Origin: Xanthomonas sp. Leaf131
Lineage (GTDB): Bacteria > Pseudomonadota > Gammaproteobacteria > Xanthomonadales > Xanthomonadaceae
Reading direction: 5' to 3'
Assembly: GCF_001423495.1 (NCBI RefSeq)
Contig: NZ_LMOG01000006.1
Coordinates: 1-35,079, forward strand
DNA: 35,079 nt
Part shown: in pieces, positions 11,663 to 21,350 of the stretch
Numbering within the stretch: position 1 is the first letter of the stretch
How the letters are laid out: each line of letters begins with the position of its first letter
Notes under the pieces: model-generated
Told to the model about the DNA's origin: nothing
Databases searched by the model: none
The model's input: only the letters and a program-made list of their open reading frames with translations
Position numbers and translations under genes: made by a program

Positions 11663-12745
11663 ATGCCGAAGCTCGATCGATATCTGCTTAGCGATTTCAC
11701 CCAGAGCTTCCTGGCCACTTTGATCGTGCTGTTGGTCGTCAGCGTGGGCGGCGTGCTGGTGGATATCCTCGGCAATATCGCCGACGGCCGCATCCCTGCT
11801 CGCTTGTTGCTGTCTCAGGTGGGCCTGCAATTTGTGGCCTATCTGCCGATCATCCTGCCGTTGGCGCTGATGTTGGGCCTGCTGCTGGCGCTGGCGCGGC
11901 TGTACCGCGATTCAGAAATGGCCGTCATCACCGCCATTGGCGTCGGCCCGCGGCGCATGTTGCGCCCGATTTTGATGCTGGTGGTGCCGGTGGTGATCAT
12001 CATCGGCTTGTGTTCGCTGTGGCTGGGCCCGTGGGCCAGCCGCACCGCCGAGACCATGCTCGAAGACGCCAACCGCAGCATCGTGATGGCCGGCCTGGAG
12101 TCGGGCAAGTTCACGCCGCTGTCCGGCGGTGGGGTGGTGTACCTGACCACGATCTCGGCCGACGGCAAGGGCCTGGGCAAGGTCTTCATGCAGCGCCAGA
12201 AGGACGATCGCATCGATGTGGTCACTGCGCAGCGCGGCGCGATGTTCTTCGAAGGCAAGGCCGACCGCTACCTGCGCCTGGAAGATGGCTACCGCATCGA
12301 AGGCCCGGCCGCCGGCACTACCCTGGACTACCGTTTGATGAAGTTCGCCAGCAACGATGTGGCCCTGCCGGACCGCAGTCAGGTACACGATGCCAACGAC
12401 CCGGAAGTGATGTGGACCACGCAGCTGCTGTCCGACGAACGCCCGGCCGCGCGCGCGCAGCTGCATGAACGCCTGGCGCCGCCGCTGCTGGCGCTGGCGT
12501 TCGCGCTGCTGACCCTGCCGCTGTCGCGCAGCGCGCCGCGGCAACAGCGCTATGGCCGGATCATGCTGGCCTTCCTGGCGTACATGGTGGGCACCAATCT
12601 GATGATCGTCGGCACCCAGTGGATCGCCAATGGCAAGACCCCGGCCGCGCTCGGTCTGTGGTGGCTGACCTTGCCGCTGCTGACGGTGGCGATCTGGGCG
12701 TATGCACGCGATGGCCGCGTACGTCGGCCGAGGGCACGCGCATGA
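11663..12745 (+). CDS. lptF: LPS export ABC transporter permease LptF
   Basis: This 360-residue inner-membrane protein of the YjgP/YjgQ family forms, with LptG and the ATPase LptB, the complex that extracts lipopolysaccharide from the inner membrane and passes it to LptC/LptA. The opening MPKLDRYLLSDFTQSF is typical. Three N-terminal membrane helices (about 15-37, 50-75 and 98-121) are followed by a periplasmic beta-rich domain (about 130-260, including GGGVVYLTTIS and YRIEGPAAGTTLDY). Three C-terminal helices (about 270-345) complete it. Length matches E. coli LptF (366). Its stop overlaps the lptG start by ATGA, showing translational coupling. It is divergent from pepA, the arrangement known in many Gammaproteobacteria. 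Confidence 0.95.
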   Translation: MPKLDRYLLSDFTQSFLATLIVLLVVSVGGVLVDILGNIADGRIPARLLLSQVGLQFVAYLPIILPLALMLGLLLALARLYRDSEMAVITAIGVGPRRMLRPILMLVVPVVIIIGLCSLWLGPWASRTAETMLEDANRSIVMAGLESGKFTPLSGGGVVYLTTISADGKGLGKVFMQRQKDDRIDVVTAQRGAMFFEGKADRYLRLEDGYRIEGPAAGTTLDYRLMKFASNDVALPDRSQVHDANDPEVMWTTQLLSDERPAARAQLHERLAPPLLALAFALLTLPLSRSAPRQQRYGRIMLAFLAYMVGTNLMIVGTQWIANGKTPAALGLWWLTLPLLTVAIWAYARDGRVRRPRARA

Positions 12746-13848
12746 GGCTGATGCCGCGGGTCCACGATCTGTATGTCGGCCGGGTGGTGTTGTTCACCGT
12801 GCTGCTGACCTGGGCGGTGCTGTTGGGCCTGGACCTGGTCAACGCCTTCGCCAGTGAGGCCAAGAGCATCGGTCAGGGCAGCTATAGCTTCGGCCATGCG
12901 GTCGCCTATGTGGCCTACACGGTGCCGCGCCGGGCGTACACCTTGTTTCCCACCGCAGCGGTGATCGGCGCCTTGATGGGCCTGGGCCAGCTGGCAGCGA
13001 CGTCCGAACTGACCGCGTTGCGCGCGCTGGGCGTGTCGCGCAAGCGCATGTCGGCTTCGGTGGTCGCGGCGATGGCGTTGTTGACCGCCGGCATGGTGAT
13101 CAGCGGCGAAACGCTGGCGCCGTGGGCGCAGAGTCAGGCCGATACGCTCAAGGCCAGCGCCAAGTACGAAAGCAACATGGCTGCCGCGCGCTATTCCGGC
13201 CTGTGGGCGCGCGAAGGAGACACCTTCCTCAATGCGTTGAGCGGCGAAGAAAAGCTGCTCGACGGCGGCGGCACCGCGCTGGATCTGCACGATGTGCGGC
13301 TGTACCACCTCGATACCAACGGCCGGCTGCAGCAGCTGACCTATGCGGCCTTGGCAGAGAATCGCGATGGTGCCTGGACGCTGCGCCAGGTGCGTCGCGA
13401 TACCTTCCAGGAACGTTCGGTGCAGCGCGAAACCTTTCCCGAGTTGCCGTGGCAATCGCAGCTCAGTCCGGCAGCGCTGGCGGCCGGTCTGGCCAAGCCA
13501 CGCAATCTGTCGGCACGCGATCTGGAACAGAGCATCGAGTATCGCCGCCGCAATGGACTGGACTCGCGCGATTACGAAGATCAGTACTGGAGCCGCTGGT
13601 TCTATCCGTTGAATGTGTTGGCGCTGTGCATGGCGGCGATTCCGTTTTCGTTCGGTTCGCTGCGTAGCGGCGGTCTGGGCAAGCGGCTGTTCCTGGGCAT
13701 CCTGTTCGCGCTGGGATTCTGGCTGCTGCAGTTGTTTTTCGGGCGCATGGCTGGCGCGCTCAAACTGGATTACCGCATCGCCTACGCACTGCCGCCGATG
13801 GTGATGCTGGGGGTGTCGGCGTGGTTGTTCCGGCGGCGCAGTAGCTGA
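12742..13848 (+). CDS. lptG: LPS export ABC transporter permease LptG
   Basis: This 368-residue protein is the partner permease of LptF. The start MRLMPRVHDLYVGR was chosen because its ATG overlaps the lptF stop (ATGA at 12742-12745); the frame is open further upstream but that would run deep into lptF. Membrane helices lie near residues 16-34, 60-80, 97-118, 293-310, 320-340 and 345-363. A periplasmic domain sits between, containing YSGLWAREGDTFLNA, the family hallmark region that reads an effect of the transported molecule. ELTALRALGVSRKR is the cytoplasmic coupling segment that contacts LptB. Length and topology fit the family (E. coli 360). Confidence 0.95.
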   Translation: MRLMPRVHDLYVGRVVLFTVLLTWAVLLGLDLVNAFASEAKSIGQGSYSFGHAVAYVAYTVPRRAYTLFPTAAVIGALMGLGQLAATSELTALRALGVSRKRMSASVVAAMALLTAGMVISGETLAPWAQSQADTLKASAKYESNMAAARYSGLWAREGDTFLNALSGEEKLLDGGGTALDLHDVRLYHLDTNGRLQQLTYAALAENRDGAWTLRQVRRDTFQERSVQRETFPELPWQSQLSPAALAAGLAKPRNLSARDLEQSIEYRRRNGLDSRDYEDQYWSRWFYPLNVLALCMAAIPFSFGSLRSGGLGKRLFLGILFALGFWLLQLFFGRMAGALKLDYRIAYALPPMVMLGVSAWLFRRRSS

Positions 13849-13853
13849 GTGGC

Positions 13854-14183
13854 ATGCGGCGGCTGAGCCTGACCGGTTTGGCGATGTGCGTGCCGTATGC
13901 GGCACTGATCGTGTTCTGTCTGCGTCTGGCCTACGATCCGCAGGTCAACGACAAGAGCCAGTTGGTGTGGAAGCAATTGCCGGTGTTGGTGCAGATGATG
14001 ATTGCCGACGGTCTGGGCCTGACACTGCTGCTTGGCTGGCTCCCCTGGTCGGTGTGTTATGCGCTGATGGCCGCACCCATGTTCTTGGCGCTGTATCTGT
14101 TGGGTAGCGTGGTGGAAAACACCTTCAGGGCGCATGGCCCGGCATGGAAAGGCGCATCTCGCAGGCATGAGGACGGGCAGTGA
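13854..14183 (+). CDS. Small membrane protein downstream of lptG
   Basis: This 109-residue protein of unknown function begins 5 bases after the lptG stop, so it is likely co-transcribed. It has three hydrophobic segments: about residues 8-25 (GLAMCVPYAALIVFCL), 47-63 (QMMIADGLGLTLLLGWL) and 66-88 (SVCYALMAAPMFLALYLLGSVV). The tail is basic (WKGASRRHEDGQ). The ribosome site is weak, consistent with coupling to lptG. It resembles conserved hypothetical membrane proteins rather than an Lpt component. It is convergent with the RDD-family gene, 33 bases away. Confidence 0.65.
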   Translation: MRRLSLTGLAMCVPYAALIVFCLRLAYDPQVNDKSQLVWKQLPVLVQMMIADGLGLTLLLGWLPWSVCYALMAAPMFLALYLLGSVVENTFRAHGPAWKGASRRHEDGQ

Positions 14184-14216
14184 GTTGCGCATTGTTGCCG
14201 CTGCTACCGCATGCAC

Positions 14217-14684
14217 TCAGCCCTGTGGTCTGGCGATCCGCTGCAGCCTGGTCCGGCTTGCACGGTCGTGCCATGTCAGCCGATCACGGTCCACCCAGGC
14301 CCACCAGAATCCTGCGCCGCCCAGCATCAGCGAGAGCGTGCCGACGGCATAGCGGATCCATAGCGCGCGCCACGCGGCTTGCGGGCCGATCAACGCTAGC
14401 CGCCACGGGCGCATGCCCAATGTCTGGCCGCCGCGTCGCCAGCTCACGGTGGCGTAGATACCGGCGGCAATCCAGCAGCACAGCCACAGCAGCCATTGCC
14501 AGCTGCTGAAAGGGGCGATGTTTTCGCGTGCGGGATGCCCGGTCAGGGTAAAACCCAGCGTAAAAGCGGCGGAGATCAGCATCCAGAGCGCCAGCACCGG
14601 CCAGGCGTCGTAACACAGGGCCAGCAGCCGCCAGCCCACAAGAGCCGGCGCGCGTGCGATGCGAGGTGCGGAGATCGAGGTCAT
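14217..14684 (-). CDS. RDD family membrane protein
   Basis: This 155-residue protein has the RDD-type layout. A first helix begins near residue 14 ([21 protein letters not shown]), with the Arg and the Tyr-Asp pair in the usual places. A second helix follows around [20 protein letters not shown], then the conserved [15 protein letters not shown] loop. A last helix ([17 protein letters not shown]) precedes the typical [10 protein letters not shown] end. RDD proteins are integral membrane proteins, mostly of unknown function, some proposed as transporters. The start [10 protein letters not shown] was chosen because the longer upstream frame reads as Arg/Pro-rich noise. Confidence 0.85.
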   Translation of the reverse strand: MTSISAPRIARAPALVGWRLLALCYDAWPVLALWMLISAAFTLGFTLTGHPARENIAPFSSWQWLLWLCCWIAAGIYATVSWRRGGQTLGMRPWRLALIGPQAAWRALWIRYAVGTLSLMLGGAGFWWAWVDRDRLTWHDRASRTRLQRIARPQG

Positions 14685-14938
14685 GTTGCGAGCATAGCCG
14701 GCACAGGCGATCGAGCAACGCCGCGTTGCGGCAGCGCGGTGTCGAACGTGAGAGCGACCAGGTCGCCGGCGTACTGCATCACGCGGTTGTCCTGAGGTTG
14801 CCGGTGGCCGGCAACGCGACTGCGCAAAGGTGGGCGCGCAGCAACCGGAGGCTGGTGACGCCGGGGCGCGCGCCGCCAACACGTCTCATCGCCAAGGCAT
14901 CGCATCGGATCCTGTGCGACAGGCTCTATGCTGTTGCG

Positions 14939-15910
14939 ATGTCTGCCAGCAATCCTGCCGAACGTCGCCAACTCGTCCACCAGCTGCCGCCCTTGCCGGC
15001 CGCCGATGCTGCTGCCATCGAGCGCTTTCTGGATCGTTTCTGGTCCGAGCAGGGTGTTGCGCGACAGACCCTGGACAGTTACCGAAGTGATCTGGAAGGG
15101 CTGGCGCGCTGGCGCGACGGGGCCGGCGGCGGCTTGCTGGGTGTAAACCGTGCGGCGGTGTTCGACTATCTGCAGTGGCGCGCCAATGCGCGTTATTCGC
15201 CACGCAGCACGGCGCGATTGTTGTCCACGCTGCGGGCGTTCTACGGGCTGTGCCTGCGCGATGGCCTGCGCAGCGACGACCCGACCGCGTTGATCGACCC
15301 ACCCCATCTGCCGCGCAGCTTGCCCAAGGCGCTGACCGAAACTCAGATCGAGGCACTACTGGCCGCCCCCGACATCGAGACCCCGCTGGGCCTGCGCGAT
15401 CGCGCCATGCTCGAGCTGATGTATGCCGCCGGCCTGCGCGTCAGCGAGCTGGTCAACCTGCCGGCGGTGGGGGTCAATCTGCGGCAAGGCGTGCTGCGGG
15501 TGACCGGCAAGGGCAGCAAGGATCGATTGGTGCCGCTGGGCGAGGAATCCCAGCATTGGCTGGAGCGTTATCTGCATGAAGCGCGCCCGTTGCTGGCCAG
15601 CCACAAGCCGGTGCCGCCGGTGGATGGGCAGGTGCCGCTGTTTATCGATGCCGCGCGTCAGCCGCCCAGCCGTCAGCAGTTCTGGGCGCTGGTCAAACGC
15701 TATGCGGCGGTGGCCGGGATCGATCCGGCCACGGTCAGCCCGCATGGGCTGCGGCACAGTTTCGCCACCCATTTGCTCAATCACGGTGCGGACTTGCGCG
15801 CGCTTCAGATGCTGCTTGGCCACAGTTCGCTGTCGACCACCCAGATCTATACGCTGGTGGCGCGCCAGCATCTGCAGAAGCTGCACGCCAAGCATCATCC
15901 GCGCGGATAG
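14939..15910 (+). CDS. xerD: Tyrosine recombinase XerD
   Basis: This 323-residue site-specific recombinase acts with XerC at dif to resolve chromosome dimers at the septum under FtsK control. The N-terminal core-binding domain (about 22-110, including [20 protein letters not shown]) is followed by the catalytic domain with all six conserved residues visible. They are Arg167 (AAGLRVSEL), Lys191 (VTGKGSKDR), His269 and Arg272 ([14 protein letters not shown]), His295 ([11 protein letters not shown]) and the nucleophile Tyr304 (IYTLV). It ends [10 protein letters not shown], a typical XerD tail. It carries about 20 extra N-terminal residues relative to E. coli XerD (298). The start was placed at the ATG giving [10 protein letters not shown], though a nearby alternative cannot be excluded. 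dsbC downstream is the usual gammaproteobacterial neighbour. Confidence 0.95.
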   Translation: MSASNPAERRQLVHQLPPLPAADAAAIERFLDRFWSEQGVARQTLDSYRSDLEGLARWRDGAGGGLLGVNRAAVFDYLQWRANARYSPRSTARLLSTLRAFYGLCLRDGLRSDDPTALIDPPHLPRSLPKALTETQIEALLAAPDIETPLGLRDRAMLELMYAAGLRVSELVNLPAVGVNLRQGVLRVTGKGSKDRLVPLGEESQHWLERYLHEARPLLASHKPVPPVDGQVPLFIDAARQPPSRQQFWALVKRYAAVAGIDPATVSPHGLRHSFATHLLNHGADLRALQMLLGHSSLSTTQIYTLVARQHLQKLHAKHHPRG

Positions 15911-15919
15911 GACCGGCCG

Positions 15920-16114
15920 TCAGGTGGGTATCGGCGCAGGCTCGTCGGGGACATCGGGCCGGGGCAGGAATGGCTGGCGAGCCGGACAATTGGCAATCGC
16001 CGCAAGGGCCGCGTCCATCCCCACAACGAACCGCCCCTGCAGATAACGAACAAACTGAGCCGGCCGTTGCCTTGCTTCATCTGCGCTGTGCGAGAATCCG
16101 GGCACCAATTGCAC
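15920..16114 (-). CDS. Possible small protein between xerD and dsbC
   Basis: A 64-residue open frame starting at GTG would occupy most of the xerD-dsbC gap on the opposite strand. The product has a composition closer to a real protein than to a shadow frame, with RYLQGRFVVGMDAALAAIA and a Pro-rich tail ending PDEPAPIPT. Evidence against it: no recognised family, a weak start (an inner ATG at MDAALAAI is possible) and no visible ribosome site. Treat it as tentative. Confidence 0.3.
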   Translation of the reverse strand: MQLVPGFSHSADEARQRPAQFVRYLQGRFVVGMDAALAAIANCPARQPFLPRPDVPDEPAPIPT

Positions 16115-16125
16115 TGGATGCGTGA

Positions 16126-16929
16126 ATGTATCGTCTTGCTATCGCCGCGCTGCTGGGCGCGATCAGTCTTACCGCCTGCGCACAATCGTCGCAGCCTGCG
16201 GCAAGCAATGCCGGCGCCAAGCCAGCCGCCGCGCCTGCCACTGCTGCCGCCGGTAGTGTGGATCAGCGCGTCAGCACGGCGCTCAAGGCGCTGGACCCGG
16301 ACTTCAAGCCCGACTACATCGGCGCCGCGCCGTTCCCCGGCTTCCGTGAAGTGGTCGTCGGCGGGCAGGTGCTGTACGTCAGCGACGACGGCCGCTATCT
16401 GATCCAGGCGCAGCCGTTCGACATCCAGAACAAGCAGTTCGCCGCCAGCCCGGGCCTGCTGGCCTATCGCCGCAAGCAGTTGGAGACCGTGCCCAAGGCC
16501 GACCGTATCGTGTTCGCGCCGGCCAATCCCAAGTACACCGTCACCGTCTTCACCGATGTGGAGTGCGGCTACTGCCGCAAGCTGCATAGCGAGATCGGCG
16601 AACTCAACAAACAGGGCATCGCGGTGGAATATCTGGCATTTCCGCGCATGGGCCTGGGCAGCCAGGACCATAAGGAGATGATTGCGGTGTGGTGCTCTGC
16701 CGACCGCAAGCAGGCACTGACCGCAGCCAAATCCGGGCAGCCGGTGAATTCCAAGGACTGCAAGAACCCGGTGTCGATGGAATACACGCTGGGCCAGCGC
16801 CTGGGCGTCAACGGCACCCCGGCGATCTTCGCGCCGGACGGCACCCAGCTCGGTGGTTATTTGCCGCCGGCCCAGCTGCGTGAGGCGTTGGAAAAGCGCG
16901 CCGTCACCACGGCGGGCGGCAGCCGCTGA
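16126..16929 (+). CDS. dsbC: Thiol:disulfide interchange protein DsbC, lipoprotein form
   Basis: This 267-residue disulfide isomerase corrects wrongly paired disulfides in exported proteins; its partner is the membrane reductant DsbD. A signal sequence ends in a lipobox LTAC (Cys18), so the protein should be lipid-anchored. The residue after Cys is Ala, which by the E. coli rule favours the outer membrane. An Ala/Pro-rich linker (20-45) leads to the N-terminal dimerisation domain (46-115). The thioredoxin-fold domain has the active site CGYC (Cys147-Cys150), the structural pair Cys190/Cys212 and the cis-Pro loop GTP (Pro232). E. coli DsbC is soluble, so the anchor is the difference. The start lies about 215 bases after xerD, and a strong hairpin follows the gene. 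Confidence 0.93.
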   Translation: MYRLAIAALLGAISLTACAQSSQPAASNAGAKPAAAPATAAAGSVDQRVSTALKALDPDFKPDYIGAAPFPGFREVVVGGQVLYVSDDGRYLIQAQPFDIQNKQFAASPGLLAYRRKQLETVPKADRIVFAPANPKYTVTVFTDVECGYCRKLHSEIGELNKQGIAVEYLAFPRMGLGSQDHKEMIAVWCSADRKQALTAAKSGQPVNSKDCKNPVSMEYTLGQRLGVNGTPAIFAPDGTQLGGYLPPAQLREALEKRAVTTAGGSR

Positions 16930-16993
16930 TTCAGCTGGAAGCGGCGCAGTGCTGCCGCTTCGGCTGGTCGCTTCGGCCGCCGGCGTGATCGTT

Positions 16994-17035
16994 CAGAAGG
17001 CCGGAATGCAGGTGCATTCCGGCCTTCTGCGTTTC
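16994..17035 (+). terminator. Terminator after dsbC
   Basis: A perfect 16-bp stem (CAGAAGGCCGGAATGC at 16994-17009 with its complement at 17014-17029) closes on an AGGT loop. The T tract that follows is short (GTTTC). It lies 65 bases past the dsbC stop. The symmetrical stem could act in both directions, although only dsbC is nearby. Confidence 0.75.
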
Positions 17036-17324
17036 AGTTCGGCTGCCGGCTTCGATGATCAAGGTGGGCGAGCGGCGGTATCGGCTGGCGACCGTCTTGT
17101 CAGCTTGCGCCTCGACGGCGCTGGGCTGGTCTCCATGCGGGTCGCAGGTTTCAGGTGACTTGCGGCCAGAACGCGCCGCCGCGGTCGCCGCGCCAGATTG
17201 AGTCCAGGCAGGGCTGTGCGGGCGATCAGCCCGTCGATCGTCGGCTAACGCACGCTCGGCCGGGCGCTGAGTCCCCCACCTCCGTTACAATCTGCAGCCC
17301 TGTTTCTGACACGGTTCCCCGGAC
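17036..17324 (+). promoter_or_regulatory. purL upstream region with candidate -10
   Basis: No gene is supported in this stretch. TACAAT at 17286-17291 is a good -10 candidate 33 bases before the purL ATG. The matching -35 position (about 17263-17268) is GC-rich and poor. A PurR-like operator was not recognised. Confidence 0.35.
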
Positions 17325-20300
17325 ATGATGGTCCTCGAGGGCGCTTCCGCCCTTTCGCCGTTCCGCCGCGCTCGGCTCGAAACCCGCCTGCAAACCCTCG
17401 TTCCCGCGCTGCGCATCACTGGTGCCTGGCACGTGTACTTCATCCGCGTCGAGGCCGGGCAAGCGCCCGACCAGGCCACCTTGCAGCGGATCCTGCAGGC
17501 CGAAGCGGCGCCCGCGCCGCGCGCCGAAGACGCCTCCTCGCGCTATGTGGTGCCGCGTCTGGGCACGCTGTCGCCGTGGTCGAGCAAGGCCACCGAACTG
17601 GTGCGCGGGGCCGGGCAGCCGATCCAGCGCGTGGAGCGCGGGACCCGCATCGACCTGGCCGGCTGGCCGGACAACGACGCCGACCAGGCCGCCGTGGCCA
17701 AGCTGCTGCACGACCCGATGACGCAGTCGTTGCTCGGCTCGGCTGCTGCTGCCGAGGCGCTGTTCAACGAGCCCGATCGTGGTCAGTTGCAGCACGTTGC
17801 GCTGGATGCGCTCGAACAGGCCAACCGCACGCTGGGCCTGGCCCTGGCGCAGGACGAGATCGACTATCTGCGCGAACGCTTCGCCGCGCTGGGCCGCGAC
17901 CCGACCGACGTCGAGCTGATGATGTTCGCCCAGGCCAACTCCGAGCATTGCCGGCACAAGATCTTCAACGCGAGCTGGAGCATCGACGGCAAGCCGCAGG
18001 AACGCTCGCTGTTCCGCATGATCAAGCACACCCACCAGCAGACCCCGCAGCACACCTTGTCGGCCTATAGCGACAACGCGGCGGTGGTGGAAGGCGTGCC
18101 GGCCGCGCGCTACCGCCCGGATCCGGCCAGCGGCGAATACCGCAGCGAAGTGGTGTTGCCGTCGGCATTTGCGATCAAGGTGGAAACGCATAACCACCCC
18201 ACCGCGATCGCGCCATTTCCCGGTGCGGCCACCGGTGCGGGCGGCGAGATCCGCGACGAGGGCGCCACCGGTCGCGGCGGCAAGCCCAAGGCCGGCCTGA
18301 CCGGGTTTACGGTCTCGCATCTGCGCATTCCGACCCTGCCGCAGCCATGGGAAGCGCCGCGCGCGCTGAATCCGCGCATGGCCCCGGCGTTGGACATCAT
18401 GCTCGAGGGCCCGCTCGGCGGCGCCGCGTTCAACAACGAATTCGGCCGGCCGAATCTGCTCGGCTATTTCCGCAGTTTCGAACTCGCCGAAGGCCAGGGC
18501 CTGACCCGCGCCTACGACAAGCCGATCATGCTGGCCGGCGGCCTGGGCGCGATCGATCGCAATCAGGTCGAAAAGCTGCGCCTGCAGCCCGGCGATGCGG
18601 TGATCGTGCTCGGCGGGCCGGCGATGCTGATCGGCCTGGGCGGCGGTGCCGCCAGTTCGGTGGCGGCCGGCGACAGCGCCGAGGCATTGGATTTCGCCAG
18701 CGTGCAGCGCGAAAACCCGGAAATGGAGCGCCGCTGCCAGGAGGTCATCGACCGCTGCGTGGCGCTCGGTACCGACAACCCGATCCGCTGGTTCCACGAT
18801 GTGGGCGCGGGCGGCCTGTCCAACGCCATTCCCGAGTTGCTGCACGACTCCGGCGTGGGCGGCGTGATCGATCTGGGCCGCGTGCTCAGCGACGACCCCT
18901 CGCTGTCGCCGCTGGAACTGTGGTGCAACGAATCGCAGGAGCGCTACGTGCTGGGCGTGCCGCAGGCGCGCCTGGACGAATTCGCCGCCATCTGCGCGCG
19001 CGAACGCTGCCCGTTTGCGGCAGTGGGCGTGGCCACGGCCGAGGAGCGGCTGGTGGTTGGCTATGGCGTCCTCGACGCCGGCAATGGGGAATCGGGAATC
19101 GGGAATCGTAACGGCGCGTTGCCGGCTGCCGATGCCGCTTCTCACACATCCCCAATCCCGACTCCTCAATCCCAGCTTCCGATCGACCTGCCGATGGATG
19201 TGCTGTTCGGCAAAGCGCCGAAGATGCATCGCGATGCGGTGCATCCGGCCGCGCCGCAGTGGCCGGTGCTGCAGACCGCCAGCCTGGATCTGCAGCAGGC
19301 CGGATTGCGCGTCTTGGCGCATCCCACGGTGGCCTCGAAGAGCTTTCTGGTCACCATCGGCGATCGCAGCGTGGGCGGCTTGACCGCACGCGAGCAGATG
19401 ATCGGGCCGTGGCAGCTGCCGCTGGCCGATTGCGCGATCACCCTGGCCGGTTTCGAGACCTTCGCCGGCGAAGCGATGTCGATCGGTGAACGCACCCCGC
19501 TGGCGCTGTTGAACGCCGCTGCGTCGGCACGCATGGCGGTGGGCGAGGCGATCACCAACCTGTGCGCCGCACCGGTGCAGACGCTGGACAGTATCAAGCT
19601 CTCGGCCAACTGGATGGCTGCCGCCGGTCACGCTGGCGAAGACGCCTTGTTGTACGACGCCGTACGTGCGATCGGCATGGAGCTGTGCCCGGCATTGGAG
19701 CTGAGCGTGCCGGTGGGCAAGGACTCGTTGTCGATGCAGGCGCAGTGGCCTGCGGGGAATCGGGAATCGGGAGTCGGGAATGGTGAAACGCCACAGCCCT
19801 CCGCGCTTGCCATTCCCGGTGAAACGCTGAAAAGCGTTTCACCTGTCTCCCTGATCATCACTGCGTTCGCGCCGGTGGGCGATGTACGGACGCAGTTGAC
19901 GCCGTTGTTGCGTAGCGACGAAGAGAGCGAGCTGTGGTTGATCGGCCTTGGTGGCGGCAAGCAACGCCTGGGTGGGTCGGTGTTGGCGCAGGTGTATGCC
20001 GATGACGCGGCGCTGCCGGCGTTCGGTGGCGAGGTGCCGGATCTGGACGATGCGCAGCGGCTGCGCAGTTTCTTCGAACTGATCCGCGCTGCGCGCGAAA
20101 GCGGCTTGTTGCTGGCGTATCACGACCGCAGCGACGGCGGTGCGTTCGCGGCGCTGTGCGAGATGGCGTTCGCCTCGCGCCAGGGCCTGGATATCACCCT
20201 GGATGCGTGGGGCGACGACGCGTTCCGTAGCCTGTTCAACGAAGAACTGGGCGCGGTAGTGCAGATCGCCAACGAAGATCGCGCTGCCTTCGCCGATCTG

Positions 20301-21350
20301 GTCGAGCGGCATGCCTTGACCGAGTGCGCACAGCGCATCGCACGCCCCACCGGCGCGCCGCGTATCCGCGTGAGCGGGCAGGGTCGGGTGCTGGCCGAGT
20401 GGCGCTGGGAAGCATTGTTCGATGCCTGGTGGTCGGTGACGCACGCCATGCAGAAATTGCGCGACAACCCGGACAGTGCCGATGAAGAACGCGCGCTGGC
20501 ACGCGACTTCAAGGCCCCGGGATTGCGCCCGAAGCTGGTGTTCGATCCGTCCGAAGATGTGGCCGCGCCGTTCGTGGCGACCGGTGCGCGGCCCAAGGTG
20601 GCGATCCTGCGCGAGCAGGGCGTCAACGGGCAGATCGAGATGGCCTATAACTTCGAGCGCGCGGGTTTTCGGGCGTTCGACGTGCATATGAGCGACCTGA
20701 TCGAAGGCCGTGTGGATCTTTCGCAGTTCTCCGGTTTCGCGGCCTGCGGCGGTTTCAGTTACGGCGACGTGCTGGGTGCCGGACGTGGTTGGGCGACCTC
20801 GATCCTGGAGCGTTCGGCACTGCGCGATGCATTCGCCGACTTCTTTGCGCGCAGCGATACCTTCGCGCTGGGCGTGTGCAATGGCTGCCAGATGCTCAGC
20901 CAGCTCAAGGACATCATTCCCGGCGCCGAGCATTGGCCGCGTTTTCTGCGCAATCGCAGCGAGCAGTTCGAAGCGCGCACCGCGTTGCTGGAAGTGGTGG
21001 AGTCGCCGTCGCTGTTCCTGCGCGGCATGGCCGGCTCGCGGATTCCGGTGGCGGTGGCACATGGGGAAGGGCGCGCCGAGTTCGACACCGTGGTGGATCA
21101 GGCGGCCGTACGTGTGGCCTTGCGTTTCATCGACGGCGATGGCGCGGTGGCGTCGCAGTACCCGCTCAATCCGAACGGTTCGCCGGACGGCATCACCGGC
21201 CTGACCAGTACCGACGGCCGCGCCACCATCCTGATGCCGCACCCCGAGCGCACCCCGCGCACGGCAAACCTGAGCTGGCATCCGGCCGACTGGGGCGAGG
21301 ACTCGCCGTGGTTGCGGATGTTCCGCAATGCGCGCGTGTGGTGTGGGTAA
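17325..21350 (+). CDS. purL: Phosphoribosylformylglycinamidine synthase (single-chain PurL)
   Basis: This 1341-residue enzyme performs the fourth step of purine synthesis, converting FGAR, glutamine and ATP to FGAM. Domains run in the usual order. A PurS-like N-terminal part (about 1-160) comes first, then a linker and first synthase half with [33 protein letters not shown] and [13 protein letters not shown]. The second half includes [12 protein letters not shown] and AYHDRSDGG. The class I glutaminase domain comes last, with catalytic Cys1185 in [10 protein letters not shown] and the His1306/Glu1308 pair in PHPERTPR. Two stretches of intergenic-type repeat are read in frame: residues about 587-617 and 810-839, which are short loops in the E. 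coli protein. All catalytic motifs are intact, so the enzyme is expected to work. The start is [12 protein letters not shown]; the second Met is equally possible. Confidence 0.96.
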   Translation: MMVLEGASALSPFRRARLETRLQTLVPALRITGAWHVYFIRVEAGQAPDQATLQRILQAEAAPAPRAEDASSRYVVPRLGTLSPWSSKATELVRGAGQPIQRVERGTRIDLAGWPDNDADQAAVAKLLHDPMTQSLLGSAAAAEALFNEPDRGQLQHVALDALEQANRTLGLALAQDEIDYLRERFAALGRDPTDVELMMFAQANSEHCRHKIFNASWSIDGKPQERSLFRMIKHTHQQTPQHTLSAYSDNAAVVEGVPAARYRPDPASGEYRSEVVLPSAFAIKVETHNHPTAIAPFPGAATGAGGEIRDEGATGRGGKPKAGLTGFTVSHLRIPTLPQPWEAPRALNPRMAPALDIMLEGPLGGAAFNNEFGRPNLLGYFRSFELAEGQGLTRAYDKPIMLAGGLGAIDRNQVEKLRLQPGDAVIVLGGPAMLIGLGGGAASSVAAGDSAEALDFASVQRENPEMERRCQEVIDRCVALGTDNPIRWFHDVGAGGLSNAIPELLHDSGVGGVIDLGRVLSDDPSLSPLELWCNESQERYVLGVPQARLDEFAAICARERCPFAAVGVATAEERLVVGYGVLDAGNGESGIGNRNGALPAADAASHTSPIPTPQSQLPIDLPMDVLFGKAPKMHRDAVHPAAPQWPVLQTASLDLQQAGLRVLAHPTVASKSFLVTIGDRSVGGLTAREQMIGPWQLPLADCAITLAGFETFAGEAMSIGERTPLALLNAAASARMAVGEAITNLCAAPVQTLDSIKLSANWMAAAGHAGEDALLYDAVRAIGMELCPALELSVPVGKDSLSMQAQWPAGNRESGVGNGETPQPSALAIPGETLKSVSPVSLIITAFAPVGDVRTQLTPLLRSDEESELWLIGLGGGKQRLGGSVLAQVYADDAALPAFGGEVPDLDDAQRLRSFFELIRAARESGLLLAYHDRSDGGAFAALCEMAFASRQGLDITLDAWGDDAFRSLFNEELGAVVQIANEDRAAFADLVERHALTECAQRIARPTGAPRIRVSGQGRVLAEWRWEALFDAWWSVTHAMQKLRDNPDSADEERALARDFKAPGLRPKLVFDPSEDVAAPFVATGARPKVAILREQGVNGQIEMAYNFERAGFRAFDVHMSDLIEGRVDLSQFSGFAACGGFSYGDVLGAGRGWATSILERSALRDAFADFFARSDTFALGVCNGCQMLSQLKDIIPGAEHWPRFLRNRSEQFEARTALLEVVESPSLFLRGMAGSRIPVAVAHGEGRAEFDTVVDQAAVRVALRFIDGDGAVASQYPLNPNGSPDGITGLTSTDGRATILMPHPERTPRTANLSWHPADWGEDSPWLRMFRNARVWCG
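19083..19176 (+). repeat. GGGAATC-type repeat inside purL, site 1
   Basis: The left arm (19086-19108) is three near-perfect GGGAATC units. The right arm (19147-19173) is the inverted counterpart (AATCCCGACTCCTCAATCCC). The segment is translated as a Gly/Asn/Ser then Pro/Ser-rich stretch, [11 protein letters not shown] onward. It sits between the family-conserved [15 protein letters not shown] and [13 protein letters not shown]. Layout matches the 9187-9286 element. Confidence 0.8.
19752..19842 (+). repeat. GGGAATC-type repeat inside purL, site 2
   Basis: Four GGGAATC-like units (19754-19783) are followed by CCATTCCCG (19810-19818). A perfect 10-bp hairpin GTGAAACGCT-GAAA-AGCGTTTCAC (19819-19842) closes on a GNRA-type tetraloop. 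The segment is translated as [16 protein letters not shown] onward and sits between VGKDSLSMQ and the conserved [10 protein letters not shown] strand. Confidence 0.8.

Noticed and set aside
14654..14938. Longer xerD start
   Set aside because: The added residues overlap the RDD gene promoter side and do not resemble the recombinase family.
17226..19631. 801-residue open frame antisense to purL
   Set aside because: It covers purL motifs in the other direction and has the low-information composition of a shadow frame.
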